Origin: Ashinkailepas kermadecensis
Lineage: Eukaryota; Arthropoda; Thecostraca; Neolepadidae
Direction of reading: 5' to 3'
DNA length: 64,000 nucleotides
Assembly (NCBI GenBank): GCA_034440615.1
Contig: JAOTOM010004614.1
Span: 300,554 to 364,553 of the forward strand
Part shown: positions 43,009 through 53,556 of the stretch, piece by piece
Numbering within the stretch: the stretch's first letter is position 1
Layout: each line of letters begins with the position of its first letter
The notes under the pieces: generated by a model
Told to the model about the DNA's origin: nothing
Seen by the model: the letters and a program-made list of their open reading frames with translations, nothing else
Databases searched by the model: none
Program-made: the position numbers and the translations under genes

Positions 43009-45110
43009 CAGTGGCATACCGAATGGAGGGCATTGTGGGCAGCTTCCTCCCCCTACCCCCCCCCGTCCTGTCAGGTTGTGGAGCCCCGAAGAATCCGCCG
43101 AGCTCAGGAAAAAAATATGCGCCATGCTCCCTAAAAATCCCGCTTCCTCCACCAAAAATCGCATCGGGGTTCAGAAAAATCACGTTGGGGCCCCCAAAAG
43201 TAGCGCAGGGGCCCCTGATAATGACGCTGGGGCGTCACAAGTTTGCACCTGGGCCCCCGAAAATCGCGCTGGGGCCGCAAAAAAGGTCGTGTCGGGATTC
43301 AAGAAAATCACGACGGGGGTCAAAAACGGTCGGGCCGGGGCCTCCTGAAAATCATGCTGAGCCTGGGGGTACCAAGAATGCTCACCCGGGCCCCTGAAAA
43401 CCATGATAGAGGCATGACAGGTCGCACCGGGGCTCTAAAAGTCTCGCTGGGATCACTCAACAAATGAAGCCGGGGAAATGAAAAACAATCCGGGCAAGGA
43501 AAGTCACTCTGGGATCCCAACAATGGTTCCAAAAGCCCACAACACGTGTTGGGCCCCACAAAACATGTAGTAGACACTAAAACACGCGCAAGGAATCCCA
43601 ACAAGTGACCACGGGACCCAAAAAATCGCACTTCGACCAAAAAATTCACGCCGCTTCTCTTGAAAATATCACTGGGGACCAAAATGTCGCGCCGGAGCCC
43701 GACAAGTCGCAGCTGGTTTCCCAAGAACAAATATATACCCGGAATATCACCCTGCGGACACAAAAATTACGTCAAGGATCCACAAAATATGAAGTCGTCG
43801 GACCCCGGAAAAGAAACCTGTTGGGACACCGGAACAAAAAAAAACAACGCACCAGGAGCCCGAACAATTGTACCGGAGTCCAAAAATATCCTGCAGCGGG
43901 CTTACACAAAATAGACCTGACCCCAAAAATCACAAGGGGACTCTATCGAATCGACCACAGCACCGGAAAATTCAGAATAGGTCCCGAAAGAAAATGATCT
44001 ACTTTCTACTTTCGATGGTGCCATCTGGGGAAAACAAAATACATCGAGCAGCCGTAGTGGCGTACCAAATAAAAAATGTCACCCCCTTCTTGATGGGGTA
44101 GGCTCCTAAGAATCGCGCCTGGTCCCCAAAAATCGCGCTAGGCCCCATAAATTCGCGTCGGGGGCCCAGAATTCGCGTAGCGGGCTCTAAGTGAATACAG
44201 CAGGCACCATAAAACTTACACCGTGCCACCGAAAATTTGCACCGGGGTCCACCAAAATCGCGCTGTGGCCCAGCTAATTACAACATGCCCCGAGAACTCG
44301 CGACTAGACCCCCAAATATCGCATTCTGGACCCAGAATTCCGTCGGTGGTCCTAAAAATTTGGATCGGGGCATCCCAAATTCCCCTCTGCAAGCACAGCG
44401 TAGCGACAAAAATCACATCTTAACTCGATAAAAAATAAGCCAGTGCCCTCTAAAATAAGGATAGATTCCGGAAAATATATGTCCGAGTCAGGAAAATCTC
44501 TCCAAAGCTCCAAACATAACACCAGATGCCTTAAAAAAATTGCGTACGGCCCCTAAAAAGCGTAACGGAGCTAAAACAGTCGCGGCGACACACACAAATA
44601 TAGCGCCGGGCGCCCGAAAAATCATGCCTGGACTCGGACTAAGTAATTCAGAAGTTACGAAAATTGCGTCGAACCCAGAAAGCTGGTCCGAGTCCCCCGG
44701 AACTACGCACCTGGGCCCGAAAAGTCGTGCCGGGACCCCAATAAATTATACCGGAGCAACCATGGTTGTGCTGGGGTCCCACAAATGTGCGATAAGGATC
44801 CTCAAATAAACACAGTGGAACCCTAAAAGCACAACGGGAGGCCGAAGATGCACCGGGCCCTCCAAAGCGTACCGAGTTTCGCAAAAAGTGGCAGGCCTTA
44901 AAATATGGCGCGGGCCCCCAAAAAAGCGAATTGGTCGTAAAAAGGAACAAAAAGACCGGGCACCAAATAAAGACATCGGCGTCTTCGAAAACCCACCGAT
45001 ACCTAAAAATATCATAGATGTACAAAAAAGCAGCAAAGCTCTAAAAAATAGCGAGGTCTCAAATATGTGCCGAGCACTTAACACAAATTCGATGGAGCTC
45101 TAAAACACCT
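43009..45110 (+). repeat. 2.1-kb dispersed repeat R, copy B (uninterrupted)
   Basis: Starts CAGTGGCATACCGAA and follows copy A landmark by landmark, including an internal second terminus-like GTAGTGGCGTACC near 44056. At about 43771-43790 the sequence reads ACGTCAAGGATCCACAAAAT with no insertion, aligning to the two flanks of the LTR element in copy A. The 8 bp before the start are GCATGGCA. A GGTACGCCACTG right end followed by CCATGGTA occurs at 45805-45824, so the full element may extend to 45816. Confidence 0.75.
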
Positions 45111-45804
45111 CCATAGAGAAGAAAACGCAACGTGTAAAAAACCGAACATCTAGCTAGGGTCTCGGCTCGGTAGACAATCTGGGAGCATATTTAACCAAGG
45201 AGATGAGGTGCATCAAAGCTCAGTGTCTCCGAATTTCTTAACCACCAGAAAATGTGGGAAGAAGAAAACTAATACATCGAATTGAATTCATCGAATTTTC
45301 CAAGCTAGCGGCCATATCAGTCATTCCACATGTCAAATATGGCACAAGACTATCATGTGACAGCAATTAGCAAAACGTGGGATGTCTAGCAGAAACTAGA
45401 GAAGCATACGTAGTGTGGCGAAGGCGCCGAGTTCGCAAGGCGGGTGCACATGTGCACGACTGTTGGCCTTTTGGCGACCGGGTGTGATTAACTGGAATGC
45501 CTGAAACCGGAATGTTTTTCTAAGTGATTTGTACAGGTGTAATTTCAGCAGTGTGAGGTGACTTATCAAGGGATACCAAAAGAATAACCTTTGAACAGGA
45601 TGGGGGAGTTAGTGTTGAAATCCGGTGATTCAGAAATGATGGTTGCAGATTTGGCCCCCTCCACAGGACAGTTAAGTTGGTCACTAATTATTGTTTAAAA
45701 AGGATCCCTTTGAAAAAATAGTGGTGGAAATCCGGGGACTTTAAAAAATGGGGTTCGGTGGGACCCTTCCAAGTCAGTTTGCCCTCCCCTAGCGCAAATC
45801 CTAG
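45111..45804. other. Mostly unique DNA, then a repeat-like terminal stretch
   Basis: No gene recognised. From about 45640 the sequence becomes repeat-like and leads into the GGTACGCCACTG terminus at 45805-45816. Confidence 0.4.
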
Positions 45805-45807
45805 GTA

Positions 45808-45834
45808 CGCCACTGCCATGGTATGGCAGTGGCG
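45808..45834. other. Hairpin at an element terminus
   Basis: CGCCACTGCCAT pairs with ATGGCAGTGGCG around a 3-base GGT loop. It overlaps the GGTACGCCACTG terminus. Confidence 0.8.
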
Positions 45835-45879
45835 GCCTGCTGATTTGGCCTGCTGATGACCCTGATCCACCACAATGTA

Positions 45880-46475
45880 CGGTGTACTGCGCGGCCCCGG
45901 TCCGCCAGAGTGGACGGTACGCATCGCGGCCCTGGTCCGTCATAGTAGGTGTGCTCCACGGCCACGGTCCACCACAGTGGACGGTGTACTCCGCGACCCC
46001 GGTTCGACACAGTGGACGGTGTGCTCTGCGACCCTGTCCCGCCACAGTGGACGGTGTGTACTTCACGGCCCAGGTCCGCCATAGCGGTCGGTGTGCTCCT
46101 CGGCTCTCGTCCGCGACAGTAGACGGTGTGCTCCGAGGCCCTGGTCCGCCATAGTGGACTTCAGGGTCGGAGAAAACGGTCTTTTCCTGGATTTTTTCCC
46201 ATCCATAGCATGATCCTCTTCACAAATTATCCTCAGTGTTTTCCATTTGGACGTTTAATGGTGTTGTTCGACAATGAATTGCCCCGTGGTAAAGTGCTCC
46301 AGATTCACCGGACACTGCAAAGTGATATTCTGATGTCACAGGTTTGAATGAAAATATCCTCTCGGTATTTCATCACTCAGAAATTGTCCCATCCTCATCC
46401 AGGATTACAAAGTATAAATTAAACCGTGGTGGACGATGCGTACTCCACGGCCCTGGTCTGTCACAGTAAACGGTG
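45880..46475. repeat. 35-36-bp minisatellite, interrupted
   Basis: Diverged units such as CACAGTGGACGGTGTGCTCC then GCGGCCCTGGTCCGC from 45880 to about 46160. A non-repetitive segment of about 265 bp follows, and then one more unit (GTACTCCACGGCCCTGGTCT) at 46425-46475. The interruption may be an insertion. Confidence 0.8.
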
Positions 46476-47980
46476 TGGGATAAGTTCCGGCTTTGCATCA
46501 TCTTTCCGAGCAGTTTTCTGTGCATTAGTTGTCTTTCCTCGCATCCTACCGTGCACCTTACCATCAGTAGGTACCCATGTCACCCATGTATTAATATTTA
46601 CCAATTCGTCACAGCCACTGAATCTGCTTGAGACACCGCTGCTCTTGTTACACATTTCGATCGATGGATATTGATGCCATCAGAAAAGCATATTCTCCCA
46701 GCAGCGAGACTGACCTTACCTCCACGAGGGTAATGATTACAGGTACTGACAGTGGCGCGACCAGAAATGCTTCTGGGTGCGGCACCCTGTGGCCTTATTC
46801 GTGTCCCTCGCACCTATATGAAAACTCCTCTTACGTCTGCTATTTGTTCCTACTGTCCGACATTTTGAACCTCTTTATATTTGCCCCCGGAACAGAAACA
46901 AATAAGGTCCGGTCATACAAAGTCGGGTCATCTCAGGTCTTTCGTTGTCCAGCCAATATCATGCTGTACTACTTACGTGGCTCTGAAACCGAATTCAAAT
47001 TTCACTTCACAAGGAACAGTAGCATTCGGCATAAGACGACAGTGCGTGCGCAATATCACCGAAGCAGCTGACGCGCACAAAAATCCAACTGCACACACAA
47101 GACCACAGTGTTGAATATACATTGATACTTGACCTGACCTAAGGCCATTGACCTTGTCATATATTTGGAAGCAGAATGTCTACATCATTCTTATATCATG
47201 TCCTGCATGAAAAGTTTTCCCCTTACTACGATAAGAAGAGATAATTTGACCCGACCTCAGTTTAGTAACCTTGACCTTAATTCAACTTTCCGGAAAGCAG
47301 AGTTGTTTCATTTGATGAAAATACAGTATGCTCTGAGTTTGGTGTTGCTATGCTGCAACTACTGCAAATGATGGCATTTTGGAGATTTTGGAATATTATC
47401 CTCCTGGATCCGTCCGAAGTCAATTTCAAGGGGAAGTAGAAATTAAATTGGCGGGGGAGGGGGGGGGGGGAGGCGGAATCCACCCCGTCTTCGATTCACG
47501 TTATGTGCGAAGTCCTTCTGCGCGCGTGCTAGGCTTGCACTATGTCACCACAAATGTGCCCTAGATATGTACATATAGACATAACAGTGCATTTTAAAGT
47601 TGCAAACAAAACATATGGTATGTATGTGTTTGCTTCGCAGACCAATCTAAGTTTGAGCTAATATATGAAGTCGAATTCCAGGGCCTGGCATATTATGTAC
47701 CAAATATGCAAAGAAGGTGGTATTACTTGATGAATGGAGATTCCATCGGCGTTGTCAAAAGACTCCATATCAGGACTTCTCATAGCGCTTGCTGAACATT
47801 CATTCATAAAATGATACCGCTCATGCAACCCACTTGGCATGTGCTAAATAAATAAGACATACAGTAGTTTGTATGTACATAAAGAAGCAAAATAATTCCA
47901 TATATAATTCCAACCATAATTTATGGGGCCAAAGAAACTAACAAATATCTACCGGCGAAAACTGCAATTTTCGCATTACA
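46476..47980. other. No recognisable gene
   Basis: Longest open frame 147 codons at 46628-47071 (+), no recognisable domain. A CAGTGGCGCGACCAG phrase at 46751 resembles a hAT-like terminus without a partner. Confidence 0.4.
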
Positions 47981-48020
47981 AATACATGCCCATTATCCTC
48001 CTGGATAATGGGCATGTATT
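47981..48020. other. Perfect hairpin, 18-bp arms, 4-base loop
   Basis: AATACATGCCCATTATCC (47981-47998), loop TCCT, exact complement 48003-48020. Confidence 0.9.
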
Positions 48021-48187
48021 GCACTATGCATATCAGTATGCATGGTGAAACAGTTACATCTGCATAGTTTTCGTGCAACATTTGTGCCGGGTGCAGTACA
48101 TTTGCGGACGACGTGTCCATTTGCCCAGATGTCTGTTGAGAGACCCAGCAGTTGCATCCACGACGATAGCCGAGCCCTGTCATCGTA

Positions 48188-48430
48188 TCCTGAGCTATAT
48201 CCAGTGTACGGGTCAAGTCCTGCACGTACGGCAGCTATATCCAGTGTACGGGTCAAGCCCTGCACGTACGGCAGCTATAACCAGTGTACGGGTCAAGCCC
48301 TGCACGTACGGCAGCTATATCCAGTGTACGGGTCAAGCCCTGCACGTACGGCAGCTATATCCAGTGTACGGGTCAAGCCCTGCACGTACGGCAGCTATAT
48401 CCAGTGTACGGGTCAAGCCCTGCACGCGCG
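48188..48430 (+). repeat. 40-bp minisatellite, 6 copies
   Basis: Units of CAGCTATATCCAGTGTACGG followed by GTCAAGCCCTGCACGTACGG, almost identical, with one ATATAACC variant and a diverged last unit. Confidence 0.95.
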
Positions 48431-48589
48431 GCATTGCAGCCATTCCCTCTGCCCTCCCAGCCTTGAACGGAGGAGGCCAGTGACACACGGCCTATTTATT
48501 TCATTGTCCATTTATGTTCCATACACGGCGATTAAGAGTGAATTAATTTTGCACATCTTCAGAGAACATGACGAGCTAACGCAAACCAG

Positions 48590-49170
48590 GCGGCCACCGT
48601 GTCTGAACGCACCCTTAGCTTCTCTGACAAGCGGGACAGCCGCCGTGTCTGAACGCACCCTTAGCTTCTCTGACAAGCGGGACAGCCGCCGTGTCTGAAC
48701 GCACCCTTAGCTTCTCTGACAAGCGGGACAGCCGCCGTGTCTGAACGCACCCTTAGCTTCTCTGACAAGCGGGACAGCCGCCGTGTCTGAACGCACCCTT
48801 AGCTTCTCTGACAAGCGGGACAGCCGCCGTGTCTGAACGCACCCTTAGCTTTTCTGACAAGCGGGACAGCCGCCGTGTCTGAGCGCACCCTTAGCTTTTC
48901 TGACAAGCGGGACAGCCGCCGTGTCTGAACGCACCCTTAGCTTCTCTGACAAGCGGGACAGCCGCCGTGTCTGAACGCACCCTTAGCTTCTCTGACAAGC
49001 GGGACAGCCACCGTGTCTGAACGCACCCTTAGCTTCTCTGACAAGCGGGACAGCCGCCGTGTCTGAACGCACCCTTAGCTTCTCTGACAAGCGGGACAGC
49101 CGCCGTGTCTGAACGCACCCTTAGTTTCTTTGACAAACGAGGCGACCACGGTGTCTGAACACACCCTTAC
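48590..49170 (+). repeat. 46-bp minisatellite (about 12 copies)
   Basis: Units of GTGTCTGAACGCACCCTTAG followed by CTTCTCTGACAAGCGGGACA GCCGCC. Very homogeneous in the middle, with degraded first and last units (GGCGACCACG form at 49140). Homogeneity suggests recent expansion. Confidence 0.95.
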
Positions 49171-50457
49171 CTTCTCTCACAGAATTTACAAGATTTTGAC
49201 GTTCTGAATAGGTCTGCTACCCCAGCACGAACTTTGCCATTCTCCACGGCTATTTCCTCCTCAGACGCACCCGGCCGGCCTCTCTGAGGACTGGAGTTTC
49301 TTACTCTCAATGATGTTTTTTTCCTTAATAAACTTCAGGCTCTCGATTGAATGGTACTTCATCATAAAACTTTGGCGCCGAACTACCCAATTACAGACCT
49401 GGGTTGGCGGCTCCATATGTCGCCACAGACGAACTTCTACCCAGCACAGCAGCAGTAGTTTGTACTCCAAGGAATCATGACTATTGAGCCACAGACAGTT
49501 GACGAGAGAAGACAGCCATATCTGACCTGTTAGGTCGCGTGACATTTGCGAGAACGCAGAGCGCACATATGTGGTAGGCTGACTGGCGTCATATGCTCCG
49601 CTGACAGGAAATAATTTTGTTCACATCATATATTCGATAAACACCAGGACGGACAGCACTCTCAGGAACATGGATGGAAAGCTCTAAACCTTTTGGAGAG
49701 TGCTTGGGAGCCCACGATGTTTGTAAAGCACCCCACAGGTGAAAAGTTTACTGGGGATACTACGAGCGGACACTTGATTATACTAAGTGGAAGACGCGCA
49801 AAAAATACCAAGTAACCGTCCCCAGGGCTGCTACTTAAGAAACTAAAAACAGTACCAGGGCAACTCAGGATAATCCTGGCTATGCCACTGATGTGACATG
49901 GTTTCCTCAGATCACAAGACGTCAGGTGTTGTCCATGACCACGCGTACCTGCACACTTCAAGAACTAGTCCAGTATTTTAGTGACACATCGACACACAAT
50001 TGTGGCCACGCTGCAGACAGCTGCTGGGAGTGAATTCATGTGTGGAACGTTGCCAACCAGGTTGGCGGTTCACATCATGCAAAATGATGCAAATTCAGGG
50101 CATTCAATGCAAAGCCCATGTCGCCGGAAATGGCTAGAACATGAGGCTGAGAGGATGTTAAATTCCTGTTAAAGCCATCTCGGTGTCACCACTTTAGGTT
50201 AAATTTCAATATTTGCTTCTTTATAATACAAAACGGAAACGGTTAACCTACGATAGTTGGCATTCACTGATAGCTGAGGAAAATTAAAGTTAAGACACTT
50301 AGATCACATAGACATGGAATCGTAGTAATCGTAGTGATTTGTTGTTGTAATACGTCTTGCTTGGATGCTGATGAAGGTTGTTGAACTAATACTTGCTGCT
50401 GATATGCTTTGGATGCCATGTTCAGCCCAACTTAATATTGGTTGTTCAATTGCGAGA
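49171..50457. other. No recognisable gene
   Basis: Mixed DNA; overlapping open frames under 105 codons, none recognisable. Confidence 0.4.
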
Positions 50458-50461
50458 TTTA

Positions 50462-50503
<42 letters not shown>
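50458..50503. repeat. (TA)n microsatellite
   Basis: About 22 TA units with one TTA interruption. Confidence 0.9.
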
Positions 50504-50507
<4 letters not shown>

Positions 50508-50929
50508 TTATAACATGGAACATACGAATACAGGCTAGAAGGTAGGAAACAGTAGCATTTATGTAAGTGCTCTTGTTGTGTCTGGTGACATCCTGCCGGA
50601 CACCAGTGCGCATTATCTTCGCCATACATTCCATGAACCTTACCAGTAATTAAATATGATTACAAATTCATGCTACGTAAATTAAAGTGAGGTTGATTCA
50701 ACATTGCTGATTTTGCTAGTTTGACACGAAATTACATTGGACAGCGTCGATCTGCTACCTTCTTGACATTATGTTAAAGAGTTCCTTTGACCCTCAAACT
50801 ACTCTGAAGTTTTGACGACGTTGTTCATTCTGCCCCGAATTCAACGGAAGCAATTCGTCTCTTCTGCTGCTCCATGGGATCGGATACCTTGTATTGCGTA
50901 GGCAATACAACCACTATTAGTGGCGCTGA
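50504..50929. other. No gene; small hairpin
   Basis: Contains a 9-bp perfect stem TTGTATTGC/GCAATACAA at 50889-50910 with a GTAG loop. Confidence 0.5.
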
Positions 50930-51295
50930 AAGCACAATAGTGAGCACGGTAACTCCAGTCACTTCTGAAGCACAAGAGCACGAACTCGTCACTCTAAGCA
51001 CATAGTGAGCACGGTAACCGCACTAGCACAACGGGCACGAACCGACTTGAAGACAATAGTGAGCCGGTAACTCGCATGAAGCACAATAGTGAGCACGGTA
51101 ACTCCGTCACTTCTGAAGCACAACAGTGAGCACGGTAACCCAGTCACGAAGCACAATAGTGAGCACGGTAACTCCAGTCACTTCTAAGCACAATAGTGAG
51201 CACGGTAACTCCAGTACTTCTGAAGCACAATAGTGAGCACGGTAACTCGACCTGAAGCACAATAGTGAGCACGGTAACTCCAGTCACTTCTGCAC
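50930..51295 (+). repeat. 38-bp minisatellite, decayed
   Basis: Units of AGCACAATAGTGAGCACGGT followed by AACTCCAGTCACTTCTGA, about nine copies, many with deletions. Confidence 0.85.
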
Positions 51296-51407
51296 CGGAA
51301 ACACGTGGAGGAAATCATCTGTTGAAGTTCAACCCGACGGTTAAGCGAGTGGAACACGGCTCTGAACCTTGCGGGCGTGAACCTATTTGTCCGAGCTAAT
51401 GACACTC

Positions 51408-52110
51408 GGTCGACAGTGGATTATTTCCCCGGCGAATGACACTCGGTAGACAGTGGATTATTTCCCCGGCGAATGACACTCGGTCCACGGTGGATATTGT
51501 CTCGGCGAGTGACACTCGGTCGACAGTGGATTATTTCCCCGGCGAATGACACTCGGTCCACGGTGGATATTGTCTCGGCGAGTGACACTCGGTCGACAGT
51601 GGATTCCTTCCCCGGCGAATGACACTCGGTCCACGGTGGATATTGTCTCGGCGAGTGACACTCGGTCAACAGTGGACTTTGTCCCGGCGAATGACAGTCG
51701 GTCCACAGTCCACTTTGTCCCGGCGAATGACACTCGGTCCACAGTGGACTTTGTCCCGGCGAATGACAGTCGGTCCACAGTGGAGTTTGTCCCGGCGAAT
51801 GACACTCGGTCCACAGTCCACTTTGTCCGGCGAATGACGTCGGTCAGTGGTTGTCGGGGTGGGAGCTCCCCACAAGCAACACCTGCACGGAAACGGCGTG
51901 AGATGAACAGGTAAAGGATCGGTGTGGCGCGAATGACAGTCGGTCCACAGTGGAGTTTGTCCCGGCGAATGACACTCGGTCCACAGTGGACTTTGTCCCG
52001 GCGAATGACATTCGGTCCACAGTGGACTTTGTCCCGGCGAATGACAGTCGGTCCATAGTGGACTTTGTCCCGGCGAATGACACTCGGTCCACAGTGGACT
52101 TTGTCGCTCA
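51408..52110 (+). repeat. 36-bp minisatellite (about 17 copies), interrupted
   Basis: Units of CGGCGAATGACACTCGGTCC followed by ACAGTGGACTTTGTCC. The first part alternates two forms (TATTGTCTCGGCGAGTGACA and ATTATTTCCCCGGCGAATGA), giving a roughly 72-bp higher-order unit. About 100 bp of unrelated sequence interrupts at 51840-51932. Open 12-residue-periodic frames on both strands follow from the 36-bp length. Confidence 0.9.
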
Positions 52111-52207
52111 AGTAGAGAATCTGTGCAGGTAAGATAAAGTGTGGGGGAGGAGGGGAGGACTTACCACAGGTCTCGTCTTGACATTACGAGGACTCCGAAT
52201 TGTTACC

Positions 52208-52280
52208 GTTCAGTACAGAACGGTTCAGTACAGAACGGTTCAGTACAGAACCGTTCAGTACTGTACCGTTCAGTACAGAA
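52208..52280 (+). repeat. 15-bp repeat, about 5 copies
   Basis: ACGGTTCAGTACAGA units with near-palindromic GTTCAGTACAGAAC cores. Confidence 0.85.
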
Positions 52281-53040
52281 CTTATCTCAGAATGCAGGAA
52301 GCTCTGCCCCTTCAACTCAGGGATGGCCTGGAACGCCGTGTGATTTTCGCACCATCTGCAGCCCAAGCAAAGGTCGTGCTTTTCTTCCACAAGACACTCT
52401 TTTTACTGTGGAGTGTTTTTGAGGTTTCTGCACAGGTGTGCGACGTCCAAATTTAAGGGGGCACCTGGGAGCTTTGGTTTCCACTGTTTCTAGTAAAAGT
52501 CATAAGGTCAAAGTTGAATTTTCGGATTTAGGTGGGAGAAGAACACGAGGGCATGGTGCCCTCGTTCCACCACCAATGGGTTTCTGTCAGTGTTTTGGAG
52601 ACGTTTTCTAATAGACAGCTAACTACGCATGCCGAGCAGCATGTCTGTCGCAGAACAAATAGATGCACTGGCATAGTTTTTTATGAGAGATTCAGGTAAA
52701 GACTTTTGCTCAAAGATTCAACAATACTGCAAGTATATGTAGCATGAGTAGGGAATGTGTAAGCATACGCATACTTACATGCATATGCATTATGTGTATA
52801 CCTCTTGCAGTATATGTAGTATGCGTGCCAAGTATGCGTACATCATGCAACATGCATCATGCAATGCTGCGCTGCACGCAATGATGTTCTCGTATGCAGT
52901 CCGATATTCACAAGTAACTAAAGCCCACACGAATTCCTGACTTGTGGACAAGCTGGTCGTAGCTGGAGGCTTGACGGACGACTGACCGCAGGCGTCAAAT
53001 GGACCGTGTGGTACTGAAAACAGCGTCTGCTGCCTCCTGC
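52281..53040. other. No recognisable feature
   Basis: Mixed DNA; a patch rich in ATGC/GCAT words at 52750-52880. Confidence 0.4.
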
Positions 53041-53556
53041 AGATGGCGTACTACTGGCGGATTATTGGCGGACTACTGGCGGACTACTGGCGGACTACTG
53101 GCGGACTACTGGCGGACTACTGGCGGACTATTGGCGGACTACTGGCGGACTACTGGCGGACTACTGGCGGACTACTGGCGGACTACTGGCGGACTACTGG
53201 CGGACTACTGGCGGACTATTGGCGGACTACTGGCGGACTACTGGCGGACTACTGGCGGACTATTGGCGGACTACTGGCGGACTACTGGCGGACTATTGGC
53301 GGACTACTGGCGGACTACTGGCGGACTACTGGCGGACTATTGGCGGACTACTGGCGGACTACTGGCGGACTACTGGCGGACTACTGGCGGACTATTGGCG
53401 GACTACTGGCGGACTACTGGCGGACTACTGGCGGACTATTGGCGGACTACTGGCGGACTACTGGCGGACTACTGGCGGACTACTGGCGGCCTACTGGCGG
53501 ACTATTGGCGGACTACTGGCGGACTATTGGCGGACTACTGGCGGACTACTGGCGGA
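53041..53556 (+). repeat. 11-bp minisatellite (about 47 copies)
   Basis: GGCGGACTACT units with a common single-base variant GGCGGACTATT at irregular intervals and one GGCGGCCTACT. All three plus frames are open and repeat every 11 residues. Confidence 0.97.

Noticed and set aside
48188..49170. CRISPR-like appearance of regularly spaced repeats
   Set aside because: There are no unique spacers; the whole unit repeats, so these are minisatellites, and the genome is eukaryotic.
51458..52132. 217-codon minus-strand and plus-strand 12-residue repeat proteins
   Set aside because: Follow from the 36-bp period; interrupted by unrelated sequence and frame changes.
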